Positions 15,168 through 24,129 of a stretch of DNA of 36,109 nt are shown piece after piece (positions within the stretch are counted from its first letter, which is position 1; each line of letters opens with the position of its first letter). The notes below the pieces were generated by a model. That model was not told the DNA's origin. It searched no databases and saw only the letters and a program-made list of their open reading frames with translations. The stretch is from Candidatus Zixiibacteriota bacterium (GTDB taxonomy: Bacteria; Zixibacteria; MSB-5A5; GN15; PGXB01). Where the stretch lies: contig LS998015.1 of the NCBI GenBank assembly GCA_900498245.1, positions 2,737,306-2,773,414 of the forward strand, read 5' to 3'. A program made the position numbers and the translations under genes.

Positions 15168-16841
15168 CTATATAATCGGCGGTTCGATGTACTCACCGAA
15201 AATCGGGCGCAGGGTATCGACAATTTCGCCCTCGGTGGCATAAACCCGAACACAATCAAGCATCGCCTTGAGCGTGTTGCCGTTTCCCTTGGCGGCGACG
15301 GCGAGATCGTCGAGGGTCCGTTTCACTTTGTCATGATCGCGACCGGCCTTTATTTTCTTGAGCGATGCGACCTGCTCGCGCTCGACGGTTTCATCGATTT
15401 TCAAAATCGGAATGGTGATGACTTCATCTTCCATGACATAGTCATTGATGCCGACGATAATCCGCTCACCGCGCTCGATTTCCTGCTGATAGCGGTAGGC
15501 GGCGCGGGCGATTTCGCGCTGGAAATAGCCCTCGTCGATACATTTTAGAACCCCGCCGCGGCGATCGATTTCCTCGAGATATTTTTCAGTGTCGGCTTCC
15601 ATCTTGTCGGTCATCGCTTCCACAAAATAGGAGCCGGCCAGGGGGTCGATAGTATTGACGACGCCGGTCTCATGGGCGATTACCTGCTGCGTGCGGAGGG
15701 CGATGAGGGCGGCTTTGTCGGAGGGAAGGGCCATGGTTTCATCCATCGAGTTGGTGTGGAGCGATTGCGTCCCGCCCATCACAGCCGCAAGGGCCTCCAG
15801 TGCAGTGCGGACGATATTATTTTCCGGCTGTTGGGCGGTCAGCGAGCATCCGGCGGTCTGGGTGTGGAACCGCAGGAGCCAGTTGCGTTCGTCCTTGGCT
15901 TTATATTTATCGCGCATGCGGCGGGCGTAAATCCGCCGGGCGGCGCGGTACTTGGCAATTTCTTCAAAGAAATCCTGATGGGCATTGAAAAAGAAGGAGA
16001 GCCGGGTGGCAAATTTGTCGATATCCTGGCCATCGGCAATGGCGGCCTCGATATAGGCGAAACCATCGGCCAGCGTGAAGGCCAATTCCTGGGCGGCGGT
16101 CGAGCCGGCTTCGCGGATATGATAGCCGGAAATGGAAATGGTGTTCCACTGCGGGACGTGATCGGTGCAGAAGGCCATCAGGTCGGTAATGAGCCGGATC
16201 GATGGCTGGGGCGGGAAAATCCATTCCTTCTGGGCGATATATTCCTTGAGAATATCGTTCTGAAGAGTGCCACGCAGTTTGGAGAACGGGATATTCTGTT
16301 TCTCGGCTACCGCCAGATACATGGCCAGCAAGATCGAAGCGGGAGCATTGATGGTCATTGAGGTGGAGACCTCACCCAGATTGATGCCATCAAAAAGGAC
16401 TTCCATATCAGCCAGAGTATCCACGGCCACCCCGCATTTGCCAACCTCGCCGAGCGAACGAACATGGTCGCTGTCGAAGCCCATCAGGGTGGGGAGGTCG
16501 AAGGCAACCGAGAGGCCGGTTTGACCGTGATTCAGAAGATAATGATAGCGTTGATTGGTCTGGCGGGGAGTGCCCATGCCGGAGAACTGGCGCATAGTCC
16601 AGAGGCGGCTTCGGTACATGGTGTGATGAATTCCCCGGGTATAGGGAAACTCGCCGGGAAGACCGAGTTTTTCATTATAATCAAAGTCTTTAAGATCTTC
16701 AGGGGTAAAGAGCTCTTTAACCTCATCGCCGGAAACCGTAATGAAGCGCGGCCGGGATTTGACCTGCCGCAGTTTCTCGGCTTTCTTCTCCCAGTTTTTC
16801 TTTTTTTCGTCCAGACTCTTCAGGACATCTTTCTCAAACAC
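15168..16841 (-). CDS. icmA: Acyl-CoA mutase large subunit, isobutyryl-CoA-mutase type
   Basis: 557 residues, homologous to the mutase at 6826-8394 but with different substrate-pocket residues: RQFSGMG (F86 instead of Tyr) and AQKEWIF (Q204 instead of Arg). These are the Phe80/Gln198 pair that distinguishes isobutyryl-CoA mutase from methylmalonyl-CoA mutase. The conserved active-site His is present (H241, SGYHIREAG). LSVAFD has Ala (A113) where 2-hydroxyisobutyryl-CoA mutase has Asp. It likely interconverts isobutyryl- and butyryl-CoA with coenzyme B12. A basic N-terminal extension of about 50 residues precedes the barrel. The start is GTG, with GGAG 7 nt upstream and a promoter behind it. 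The B12 subunit follows downstream. Confidence 0.88.
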   Translation of the reverse strand: MFEKDVLKSLDEKKKNWEKKAEKLRQVKSRPRFITVSGDEVKELFTPEDLKDFDYNEKLGLPGEFPYTRGIHHTMYRSRLWTMRQFSGMGTPRQTNQRYHYLLNHGQTGLSVAFDLPTLMGFDSDHVRSLGEVGKCGVAVDTLADMEVLFDGINLGEVSTSMTINAPASILLAMYLAVAEKQNIPFSKLRGTLQNDILKEYIAQKEWIFPPQPSIRLITDLMAFCTDHVPQWNTISISGYHIREAGSTAAQELAFTLADGFAYIEAAIADGQDIDKFATRLSFFFNAHQDFFEEIAKYRAARRIYARRMRDKYKAKDERNWLLRFHTQTAGCSLTAQQPENNIVRTALEALAAVMGGTQSLHTNSMDETMALPSDKAALIALRTQQVIAHETGVVNTIDPLAGSYFVEAMTDKMEADTEKYLEEIDRRGGVLKCIDEGYFQREIARAAYRYQQEIERGERIIVGINDYVMEDEVITIPILKIDETVEREQVASLKKIKAGRDHDKVKRTLDDLAVAAKGNGNTLKAMLDCVRVYATEGEIVDTLRPIFGEYIEPPII

Positions 16842-16870
16842 AATATTCTCCAGGATTAATTTAGAATTTT

Positions 16871-16899
16871 ATATTAATATTTTTCCGCCCAAAAATCAA
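16871..16899 (-). promoter_or_regulatory. Sigma-70-type promoter for the acyl-CoA mutase operon
   Basis: On minus, TTGATT (16899-16894), a 17-nt spacer and TAATAT (16876-16871), within an AT-rich gap. Transcription would start about 23 nt before the GTG. No cobalamin riboswitch signature was found in the 166-nt leader region. Confidence 0.55.
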
Positions 16900-17007
16900 G
16901 GCCAATCGGGGATAAAAAGAGTCCGAAAAACCCTTTTCAATCATCCCCTTACAGGTTTTCCATAAAGATATTACGCCTCAAAGAGCCGGGCCGACAGATA
17001 ATTCGGA

Positions 17008-17964
17008 TTACAGGGAACGGGAGTGAGTCGAAGAAATTTCGCGGAGCAGGTTTTCACCGACGGTGAAGGGATCGCTCTTGCCCTCGTAGATATCGGAGAT
17101 TATGCGATCCAGATCGGAAATACGATTTATCTCCTGCCGGATAAGATTATTGAAATGAAATTGCATGACGCCGAATAGTTTATTTTTTATCTGCTCGCGG
17201 CGATGTTTTTCAAATAAGCCGGACGATTTTATGTACCCCAGATGAGAATCGATTTTTTCCAGAAGCCGGTCAATATTTTTATTATTCACCGCCTCGGTCG
17301 CCACGACGGGAAGGTCCCAATCGATTTTTTTCCGTTTCATTTCCAGAACCATATTGAGTTCGGCGACGATATTTTCCGAGCCGGGACGATCGGCTTTGTT
17401 GATGGCGAAGATGTCGGCGATTTCCATCAATCCCGCCTTCAGGGCCTGTATGGCATCGCCCGATTCGGGGACCAGCACCACGACGACAGTATCACAGGTA
17501 TCGACAATGTCCAGTTCCACCTGGCCGACGCCGACGGTTTCGATGAGAATATAATCAAAGCCAAAAGCATCAAGGGCGGTGGCCACATTGCCGGTGGCGG
17601 CGGCCAAGCCGCCGGAGGAACCACGGGTAGCCATGGAGCGGATATAAACGGATCCATCGGTCGGCATATCGACCATTCTTATGCGGTCGCCCAAAAGGGC
17701 GCCGCCGGTGAAAGGTGAGGTCGGGTCAACGGCGATAATGCCGATACGGTGACCGCGGGCCAGGAGGAGACGGGCGATGTTATTGACGAGCGAGGATTTT
17801 CCGGCGCCGGGGGGGCCGGTAAAGCCGATTTTGACGGCTTTGCCGGATTTGGGGTAGAGGCGGGCTAGAACGTCGCGGTATTTATCCTGACGATCTTCGA
17901 TAATTGTAATTATCCGGGCCAGTGCGCCCTGGTCGCCGGAGAGGAATTTTTCAAGTACAGTCAT
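17008..17964 (-). CDS. meaB: Methylmalonyl-CoA mutase-associated GTPase MeaB (ArgK family)
   Basis: 318 residues of the G3E P-loop GTPase family. Walker A is GPPGAGKSS (50-58), with AVDPTSPFTGGALLGDRIRM (switch I/base region), IETVGVGQ (switch) and the NKxD guanine motif INKADRPG. MeaB loads adenosylcobalamin into, and protects, B12-dependent acyl-CoA mutases. It sits immediately upstream of the mutase genes and could serve both paralogues. It starts 8 nt after the recJ stop with only a weak AGGCGA ribosome site, so it is probably translated from a recJ-meaB message. Confidence 0.93.
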   Translation of the reverse strand: MTVLEKFLSGDQGALARIITIIEDRQDKYRDVLARLYPKSGKAVKIGFTGPPGAGKSSLVNNIARLLLARGHRIGIIAVDPTSPFTGGALLGDRIRMVDMPTDGSVYIRSMATRGSSGGLAAATGNVATALDAFGFDYILIETVGVGQVELDIVDTCDTVVVVLVPESGDAIQALKAGLMEIADIFAINKADRPGSENIVAELNMVLEMKRKKIDWDLPVVATEAVNNKNIDRLLEKIDSHLGYIKSSGLFEKHRREQIKNKLFGVMQFHFNNLIRQEINRISDLDRIISDIYEGKSDPFTVGENLLREISSTHSRSL

Positions 17965-17972
17965 CGGGTCGC

Positions 17973-19718
17973 CTAATACGTTCCGATATTTCCCGCCGCC
18001 AATTTAAGGTCCTTCAAGCGCAGTTGAATTCGAGTATGATCGTTATAGGAATTATACTCGACCACATAAACCAGATCGACCAGATTACCGCGCCCCGACA
18101 GGTTCTTAACCCAGTCGCCGAAACCGAAACCGATGACATCGAAAACGGCATCGCCCTTGCGGACTTTCATCTTGAGATGATTTTTCCCGACACAATAGGG
18201 TTGGCCGAGGATTTCGCAATTGCGGGTCAAAAAGACCGGACGCATATTCTGAGGGCCGAAAGGCGCAAAGGTTTCCAGAATGTCAAGAAGCTCGTCATTG
18301 ATACGGGAAAGTTCAATCTCGGAGTCGATAAAGAGTTTCGCCACCAGATCCTCATCGGTAAGGAGCCGTTGCGAGACATCCTTCATACGGATCCGGAATT
18401 TTTCAATATTGACGGGGTTGATGGTCAGGCCGGCGGCGTACTTATGTCCGCCGTACCGCAGAAGCAGGTCCTCGCATTCTTTGAGGGCGTTGCACAGATG
18501 AAATCCGGGAATGGAACGAGCCGAGCCTTTCCCTTCACCGTTGTCGATAGCAATCATGATGGTGGGAAGATGGAACCGTTCCACCAGGCGGCTGGCGACG
18601 ATACCGATTACGCCCTGATGCCAACCCTCGGAGGCGAGGATGATGGCGCGGTCATTTTCCAGATCGACCGAGTGGCGGATTTGCTCCAGGGCCTCATTGA
18701 GAGTTTGCTCATCGATATTTTTGCGACGTTGATTTTCTTTATCCAATTTACGGGCGATTTCGGAGGCCGACCGTTCATCTTTGGTGGTCAAGAGCCGAAT
18801 CGCCAGTTCGGCGTCACCCAGACGCCCGATAGCATTAATGCGCGGGGCGAGAATAAATACTACCTGACCGGTGCCAATTTCTTTCCCCATCAGGCCGGAA
18901 ACGAAAGTAAGCGACTTGAGACCCGGTTTAGTGGTACGGGAAATTTGACGGATGCCGAATTTGGTGAGAATCCGATTTTCGCCCACGAGCGGGACGATAT
19001 CGGCGGAGGTTCCGAGGGCCACCAGGTCGAGATGCTCCTCCAATTCAGACTGATCCTGCTGAAGGCGCATGTAGATCGCCTGCGCCAGTTTAAAGGCCAC
19101 GCCGACCCCGGAAAGCTCCCCGCCGGAATAGGTGCATCCCTTCTGCTTGGGGTTAACCAGCGCCACCGGTTCGGGGAGAATTTCCCCCGGTTCATGGTGA
19201 TCGGTCAGAATGCATTCAATTCCCAGAGACTGGGCATATTTGACTTCTTCAACAGCGGTCACGCCGGTATCAACCGAAACGATCAGGGTTACACCGTGTT
19301 CGCTCGCCTCCTGAATGCCATCGATGGACAGACCGTAACCTTCGATCAAGCGATTGGGAAGGTAGTAAATGACCTGCGCACCAAGTTTATTCAGGATTAG
19401 ATAGAGCAGTGATGCGGCGGTGATGCCATCGACATCATAGTCTCCGTATACCATTATTTTTTCATTATTGCGTAGGGCCTCTAGAATTCTCTCTACGGCT
19501 TTTTCCATACCGGCGAGAGTGAACGGATCCTGGAGGTCGTTCATGGACGGATTCAGGAATTGACGGATGCTCTCGGGAGTATCGATCTGGCGGTTGAAGA
19601 GAATCTTGACAACAGTTTTGTCGAGTCCGACTTTTGCAGCGATATCCTGGAGAATTTCAGGGTCGGGTTCAGGGGCCACGACCCATTTAAGAGGGACGGA
19701 CCTGGTTACCCAATTCAT
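17973..19718 (-). CDS. recJ: Single-stranded-DNA exonuclease RecJ
   Basis: 581 residues, the normal size. DHH-family motifs are in order: VYGDYDVDGITAAS (DYDVDG 93-98), VSVDTGVT and LTDHHEPGE (DHH 173-175). The DHHA1 part has SGRYGGHKYAAG-like RYGGHKYAAGL and a C-terminal OB-like domain. It is a 5'-3' exonuclease in recombination and mismatch repair, using Mn/Mg bound by the Asp/His cluster. AGGGA lies 8 nt before the ATG. It is only 23 nt from the 3' end of rnpB, with a small hairpin but no T-tract between. Confidence 0.93.
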   Translation of the reverse strand: MNWVTRSVPLKWVVAPEPDPEILQDIAAKVGLDKTVVKILFNRQIDTPESIRQFLNPSMNDLQDPFTLAGMEKAVERILEALRNNEKIMVYGDYDVDGITAASLLYLILNKLGAQVIYYLPNRLIEGYGLSIDGIQEASEHGVTLIVSVDTGVTAVEEVKYAQSLGIECILTDHHEPGEILPEPVALVNPKQKGCTYSGGELSGVGVAFKLAQAIYMRLQQDQSELEEHLDLVALGTSADIVPLVGENRILTKFGIRQISRTTKPGLKSLTFVSGLMGKEIGTGQVVFILAPRINAIGRLGDAELAIRLLTTKDERSASEIARKLDKENQRRKNIDEQTLNEALEQIRHSVDLENDRAIILASEGWHQGVIGIVASRLVERFHLPTIMIAIDNGEGKGSARSIPGFHLCNALKECEDLLLRYGGHKYAAGLTINPVNIEKFRIRMKDVSQRLLTDEDLVAKLFIDSEIELSRINDELLDILETFAPFGPQNMRPVFLTRNCEILGQPYCVGKNHLKMKVRKGDAVFDVIGFGFGDWVKNLSGRGNLVDLVYVVEYNSYNDHTRIQLRLKDLKLAAGNIGTY

Positions 19719-19721
19719 TTT

Positions 19722-19742
19722 GGCTTCCCTTATTTAGAAGCC
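19722..19742 (-). promoter_or_regulatory. Hairpin between rnpB and recJ, overlapping the recJ ribosome site
   Basis: GGCTTC and GAAGCC (19742-19737 and 19727-19722 on minus) form a 6-bp stem around TAAATAAGG. The right arm and loop contain the recJ AGGGA site. With no T-tract it is not a standard terminator; it may be an RNA-processing boundary or a translational control element. Confidence 0.35.
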
Positions 19743-20124
19743 AGAAAGAGAGAAATAAGCCGAGTTCTGTTTTCCGCCGGAAGCGGAATTTCGGTCATCA
19801 ATCTGGATCAGACAGTTGCCTGCCGATTCAAGCGGCCTACCCGGAAATCAGACGGGGCGAGCCAGCCCCTCTTTCCCTATTTGGCCTTGCTCCGGGTGGG
19901 GTTTACCCCCGCCTGAGTCACCCCAGACGGGCGGGGTCTCTTACACCTCGTTTTCACCATTGCCCCTGACCGGCCTTGCGGACGGGCAGGTCGGCTGTTT
20001 GTTTTCTGCGGCACTTTCCGTCGGATTGCTCCGCCCCGGCGTTACCGGGCACCCCGGCTCTTTGGAGCTCGGACTTTCCTCACCTTATGTTTTCATAAAG
20101 CGCGACCGAATTTCACTCTTCCTG
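19742..20124 (-). ncRNA. rnpB: RNase P RNA, bacterial type A
   Basis: The minus strand carries all conserved blocks in order: GAGGAAAGTCCGAGCTCC (P3-P4 region), GGTAACGCC, AGTGCCGCAGAAA, GTGAAAACGAGGTGTAAGAG, GGTAAACCCC (the L15 GGU that pairs with the tRNA CCA end), CACCCGGAGCAAGGCCAAATAGGG, GGGTAGGCCGCTTGA and GACAGAACTCGGCTTA-type AGAACTCGGCTTA. Ends were set by the P1 helix: CAGGAAGAGTGAAAT at the 5' end pairs with ATTTCTCTCTTTCTG at the 3' end (one mismatch, one wobble over 15 pairs). The length of about 383 nt fits type A. It matures tRNA 5' ends, including the two tRNAs nearby. Confidence 0.96.
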
Positions 20125-20132
20125 TACTTACG

Positions 20133-20138
20133 TTTATA
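20133..20138 (-). promoter_or_regulatory. -10 box of the rnpB promoter
   Basis: TATAAA on minus, 8 nt before the P1-defined 5' end of rnpB at 20124, is the right distance for a -10 element. The upstream tract is T-rich (eight T in a row) with TTGGAT 19 nt before it as a poor -35. Confidence 0.5.
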
Positions 20139-20164
20139 TCTATCGTTAACAAAAAAAATCCAAG

Positions 20165-21637
<1,473 letters not shown>

Positions 21638-22354
21638 TTATTCGCTTTCTCCGTTTTGCCAGATGAGCATCCGGCCGCAATTATCGCAGGTTATAATATG
21701 ATCGCCGCGTTTAATTTCCTGGATGCGATGAGGCGGCAGGGCCTTGTAACAGGCGCCGCAGGCTCGTTTCCGAACCGGCACGACAACCGTCCCGCCGCGG
21801 CTCTTGCGAACCATTTCGTAGACCGACATGGTTCGTTTGGGGACGCGGACCGTAATATTGCTGCGTTCTTCTTCCTTGACCTTGATTTTGCTTCCCACAG
21901 AATCCATTTTTTCCTGGAGACTTTTCAGTTCCCGGGAATTCCGGTCCTGAATTTCCTTGCCTTTGACCTCGAAATCTTTGACGTCACTTTCAAGTTTTTC
22001 CAGGCGCTCAACGATTTCAAATAACTGGGTTTCTTTTTCATTAATGGCCCCCTTAACATTGTCGATCTGGCTGACAAGGGCGTCATATTCTTTATTGGTT
22101 TTTATGGCCATCATCTGATCCTGGAGTTTTTTCAAGTCCGCCTGGCGGGAGGCAATTTCGAGTTCCAGTTCTTTCTGCATAACTTTAGAATCGGATATTT
22201 CCTTTTGAGTGTTTTGGAAGAGGGTCTCCGCCTCATCAATTTCGTGACGGAGATTTTCCATCATGTCGGGAAGATATTCTTTTGAGCGCTCCAGTTCTCC
22301 GAGATCATAATCAATTACCTGCAATTTTAAAAGCATCTCGAGATCGCTCTGCAT
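21638..22354 (-). CDS. Coiled-coil zinc-ribbon protein (COG1579/CT398-like)
   Basis: 238 residues. A long charged antiparallel coiled coil (about 1-165, with the hallmark AIKTNKEYDALVSQI) is followed by a basic patch (VRVPKRTMSVYEMVRKSRGG) and a C4 zinc ribbon (C199, C202, C223, C226: CGACYKAL...CDNCGRM). Function is not settled; a nucleic-acid-binding or assembly role is commonly inferred. The gene family is often found near rnpB, as here. Start: ATG 22354 has AGGAG 8 nt upstream, while the longer ATG at 22384 lacks a ribosome site and abuts the tRNA terminator. Confidence 0.85.
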   Translation of the reverse strand: MQSDLEMLLKLQVIDYDLGELERSKEYLPDMMENLRHEIDEAETLFQNTQKEISDSKVMQKELELEIASRQADLKKLQDQMMAIKTNKEYDALVSQIDNVKGAINEKETQLFEIVERLEKLESDVKDFEVKGKEIQDRNSRELKSLQEKMDSVGSKIKVKEEERSNITVRVPKRTMSVYEMVRKSRGGTVVVPVRKRACGACYKALPPHRIQEIKRGDHIITCDNCGRMLIWQNGESE

Positions 22355-22385
22355 CGGCCGCTCCTTGTTTAATTCGGTACTCATA

Positions 22386-22425
22386 ATAAAAAAAGCGCAG
22401 TCCCTGTTTGGCGTCAGGACTGCGC
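22386..22425 (-). terminator. Rho-independent terminator after the tRNA genes
   Basis: A perfect 9-bp stem (GCGCAGTCC at 22395-22403 with GGACTGCGC at 22417-22425), a 13-nt loop, then on minus a run of seven T with TATT after it. The plus side also has TATTTTT, so it could act in both directions. Confidence 0.85.
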
Positions 22426-22521
22426 CGTATTTTTCCCTTCATTTTCGGCTGTCTCGCCTTTGATCAAATCCTTCATTCGGTAAGACAACTTCATATAATA
22501 TTTATCGACTGCTCGCAACAT
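22414..22521 (-). CDS. Possible 35-residue small ORF between tRNA-Val and terminator
   Basis: An open frame reading MLRAVDKYYMKLSYRMKDLI, then KGETAENEGKNTAQS. It starts 8 nt after the tRNA-Val 3' end, and its stop codon falls in the terminator loop. It is basic then acidic, with no membrane segment. No convincing ribosome site is present, so this may be just the tRNA 3' trailer. Confidence 0.2.
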   Translation of the reverse strand: MLRAVDKYYMKLSYRMKDLIKGETAENEGKNTAQS

Positions 22522-22529
22522 CTTTTTAC

Positions 22530-22603
22530 TGGGCAATACTGGACTCGAACCAGTGACCTCTCGGATGTGAACCGAACGCTCTAACCAACTGAGCTAATTG
22601 CCC
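22530..22603 (-). tRNA. tRNA-Val (anticodon CAC)
   Basis: 74 nt. Acceptor GGGCAAT/ATTGCCC, D arm GCTC-AGTTGGTTA-GAGC, anticodon loop TTCACAT (CAC), T arm ACTGG-TTCGAGT-CCAGT and discriminator A. CCA is not encoded. It is second in a two-tRNA transcript. Confidence 0.95.
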
Positions 22604-22634
22604 GAAAAATCTATACATATATCAAACATCATCC

Positions 22635-22708
22635 TGGGCCCACCAGGACTTGAACCTGGGACCCGCTGATTATGAGTCAGCTGCTCTAACCAACTGAGCT
22701 ATGGGCCC
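22635..22708 (-). tRNA. tRNA with CAT anticodon (Ile2 or elongator Met)
   Basis: 74 nt. Acceptor GGGCCCA/TGGGCCC, D arm GCTC/GAGC, anticodon stem GCTGA/TCAGC around CTCATAA (anticodon CAT), T arm CCAGG-TTCAAGT-CCTGG and discriminator A. CCA is not encoded. The arm sequences resemble E. coli ileX (lysidine-modified Ile2), but elongator Met cannot be excluded by eye. It is not initiator-type. Confidence 0.93.
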
Positions 22709-22725
22709 GATAGTTAAAGCCATAT

Positions 22726-22754
22726 AATATATAGGCCCTTTTTAAGGCCGTCAA
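22726..22754 (-). promoter_or_regulatory. Strong sigma-70 promoter of the tRNA pair
   Basis: On minus, TTGACG (22754-22749), exactly 17 nt, then TATATT (22731-22726): 5 of 6 at both boxes. Transcription would begin about 10 nt before the first tRNA. Confidence 0.8.
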
Positions 22755-22796
22755 GTTCTTTATTAATAAACCCCGCCGGGAGCGTCCGGTTCCGGA

Positions 22797-23792
22797 TTAA
22801 ATATGAAATTCAACGATATCGCCGTCGGCTAAGACAAAGGTGCGGCTAACCTTATATCCTTCGAAGTGCCCCTCGCGCCAAATCTTGGCGAATTGGAGTT
22901 GCCGGGCGAAATCTTTATGAATAGTCAATGCGGCTTGTTCGATGGTTCCGCCGACGGGAAGAACGATGGGGTCGGCTATGGCCGCCGCTTGGCCGATCTT
23001 CTTGGTATAAGCCCGGATAATGCGGAGGGAAGCAAAAATGGCCCGGCGGAGGGCGCCGAGGGAGTCATCGTCAAGGATTGACGACCATATCAGGGGAAAA
23101 GAGGAATAGGTTTTTTTAAGAAAATCCATCCCCTGCGCGCTATTGTCTTCAAGCATCTTATGACCGACTATCAGAGTTCTTTTGCAGGAAAAGAGAGGGT
23201 CATCGGGAACGAGCGGGATTTCGGCGCAGAGCCGAATTCTTTTTTCCTGCAAGAGGTTGAAGATGTGGGCTATTTCTTTTTCAAGGTCCGTTGAGGTCAA
23301 ATCAACGACCAGTAAAACGGAATCTGCCTGGCGAATCAGGTTTATCAAGTAATTTTCGAAATGTTCAGGGGCGATGGACGGGGTATCAATCAATTGAATC
23401 TGAACGGTTTCAAAAGCCATCATACCGGTAAGCGGCTCACGGGTAGCGAGAGGATAATCGGTTATGAGGGGGTGAGCATGAGTCAAAGACGCCAACAGCG
23501 ATGATTTACCGGAGTTGGGCGGGCCGATAAGAATGGCCTGCCCGGCGCCTTCGCGGTCGATGTGGTCGTGTGTTTCGAGATGGCGAGCGCCGTGAATTTT
23601 TTGTCCCGATTCGAGTTGTTCTTTGAGTTTGGAGATTTTGGCCTTGAGTTCGGCCTGCAGTTTGTCAGTGCCCTTGTGTTTGGGCATCATCGCGAGAAGT
23701 TCCTGAGCCAGACGGAGTTTTTCCCGCGGATCCTGTTCTTTTTTGTATTCCCGCTCCAGTTCGTAGTATTGGGGCGGTAGATTGGCCGGCAT
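22797..23792 (-). CDS. DRG/Obg-like GTPase with TGS domain
   Basis: 331 residues. A helical N-terminus (YYELEREYKKEQDPREKLRLAQELLAMM, KAKISKLKEQLESG) precedes a TRAFAC-class G domain with P-loop GPPNSGKSS (90-98), TTRE-like switch ATREPLTGMM and IDTPSI (G3), and the protein ends in a TGS domain (LPVGGTIEQAALTIHKDF...VLADGDIVEFHI). This is the layout of DRG/Rbg proteins (COG1163), usually ribosome-associated. The G4 motif is unusual: LIVGHKMLE has His where NKxD has Asn. The G3 Gly is replaced by Ser (DTPS). The start at 23792 has GGAGGT 5 nt upstream; an upstream in-frame start at 23831 lacks one. Confidence 0.82.
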   Translation of the reverse strand: MPANLPPQYYELEREYKKEQDPREKLRLAQELLAMMPKHKGTDKLQAELKAKISKLKEQLESGQKIHGARHLETHDHIDREGAGQAILIGPPNSGKSSLLASLTHAHPLITDYPLATREPLTGMMAFETVQIQLIDTPSIAPEHFENYLINLIRQADSVLLVVDLTSTDLEKEIAHIFNLLQEKRIRLCAEIPLVPDDPLFSCKRTLIVGHKMLEDNSAQGMDFLKKTYSSFPLIWSSILDDDSLGALRRAIFASLRIIRAYTKKIGQAAAIADPIVLPVGGTIEQAALTIHKDFARQLQFAKIWREGHFEGYKVSRTFVLADGDIVEFHI

Positions 23793-24129
23793 AATTGACC
23801 TCCGGCCTAAATTTAAAAAAGTATAGCGCAATTTTCAACCGAAAAGGGGGAGTAAGGGATTTTTTGGGAAGAATTTGCCTTCCCAAGTAAGAAATATCGG
23901 CATCGCCAAATATGGGTAGAGGGAAGGAGTTCTGGATTTTGCAGCTGCTCATTCCGGGAGTTCTTCTGGTTTTGGGATATTGCCAGCACCAAGCAATTTA
24001 AATCGAGTAACGTGGGAAGGCCCCATGTCTTTAATTTTGAGCACGAACAATGTCGGGCGTCCGCCGCCTGACAGAAATGCACTGTACCGTTTAATTCAAT
24101 TAATACAAATATTATAGGAGGATGGAAAG
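23793..24129. other. Divergent intergenic region with two hairpins
   Basis: A 337-nt gap between the GTPase (minus) and the exported protein (plus). I see a TATACT -10-like box for the GTPase (23820-23825 on minus), an 8-bp stem TTGGGAAG/CTTCCCAA (23864-23886) and a 9-bp stem TGTCGGGCG/CGCCTGACA with a TCCGC loop (24051-24073). AGGAGG at 24116-24121 serves the plus-strand gene. Short open frames here have no ribosome sites. Confidence 0.5.
24051..24073. repeat. Palindromic hairpin, possible dispersed repeat
   Basis: A 9-bp stem with one G-T pair and a 5-nt loop. No T-tract follows on either strand, so it is not a terminator. It shares ATGTCGGG at its left edge with the inverted repeat at 15074-15121. 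Confidence 0.45.

Noticed and set aside
16842-17007. Cobalamin riboswitch upstream of the B12-dependent mutase operon
   Set aside because: I looked for the conserved B12-box (GCCACTG-like) and a long structured leader. The predicted transcript leader is only about 23 nt, so a riboswitch does not fit.
17922-19400. 492-codon plus-strand open frame
   Set aside because: Antisense to recJ, which has clear DHH motifs; no ribosome site or domain on the plus strand.
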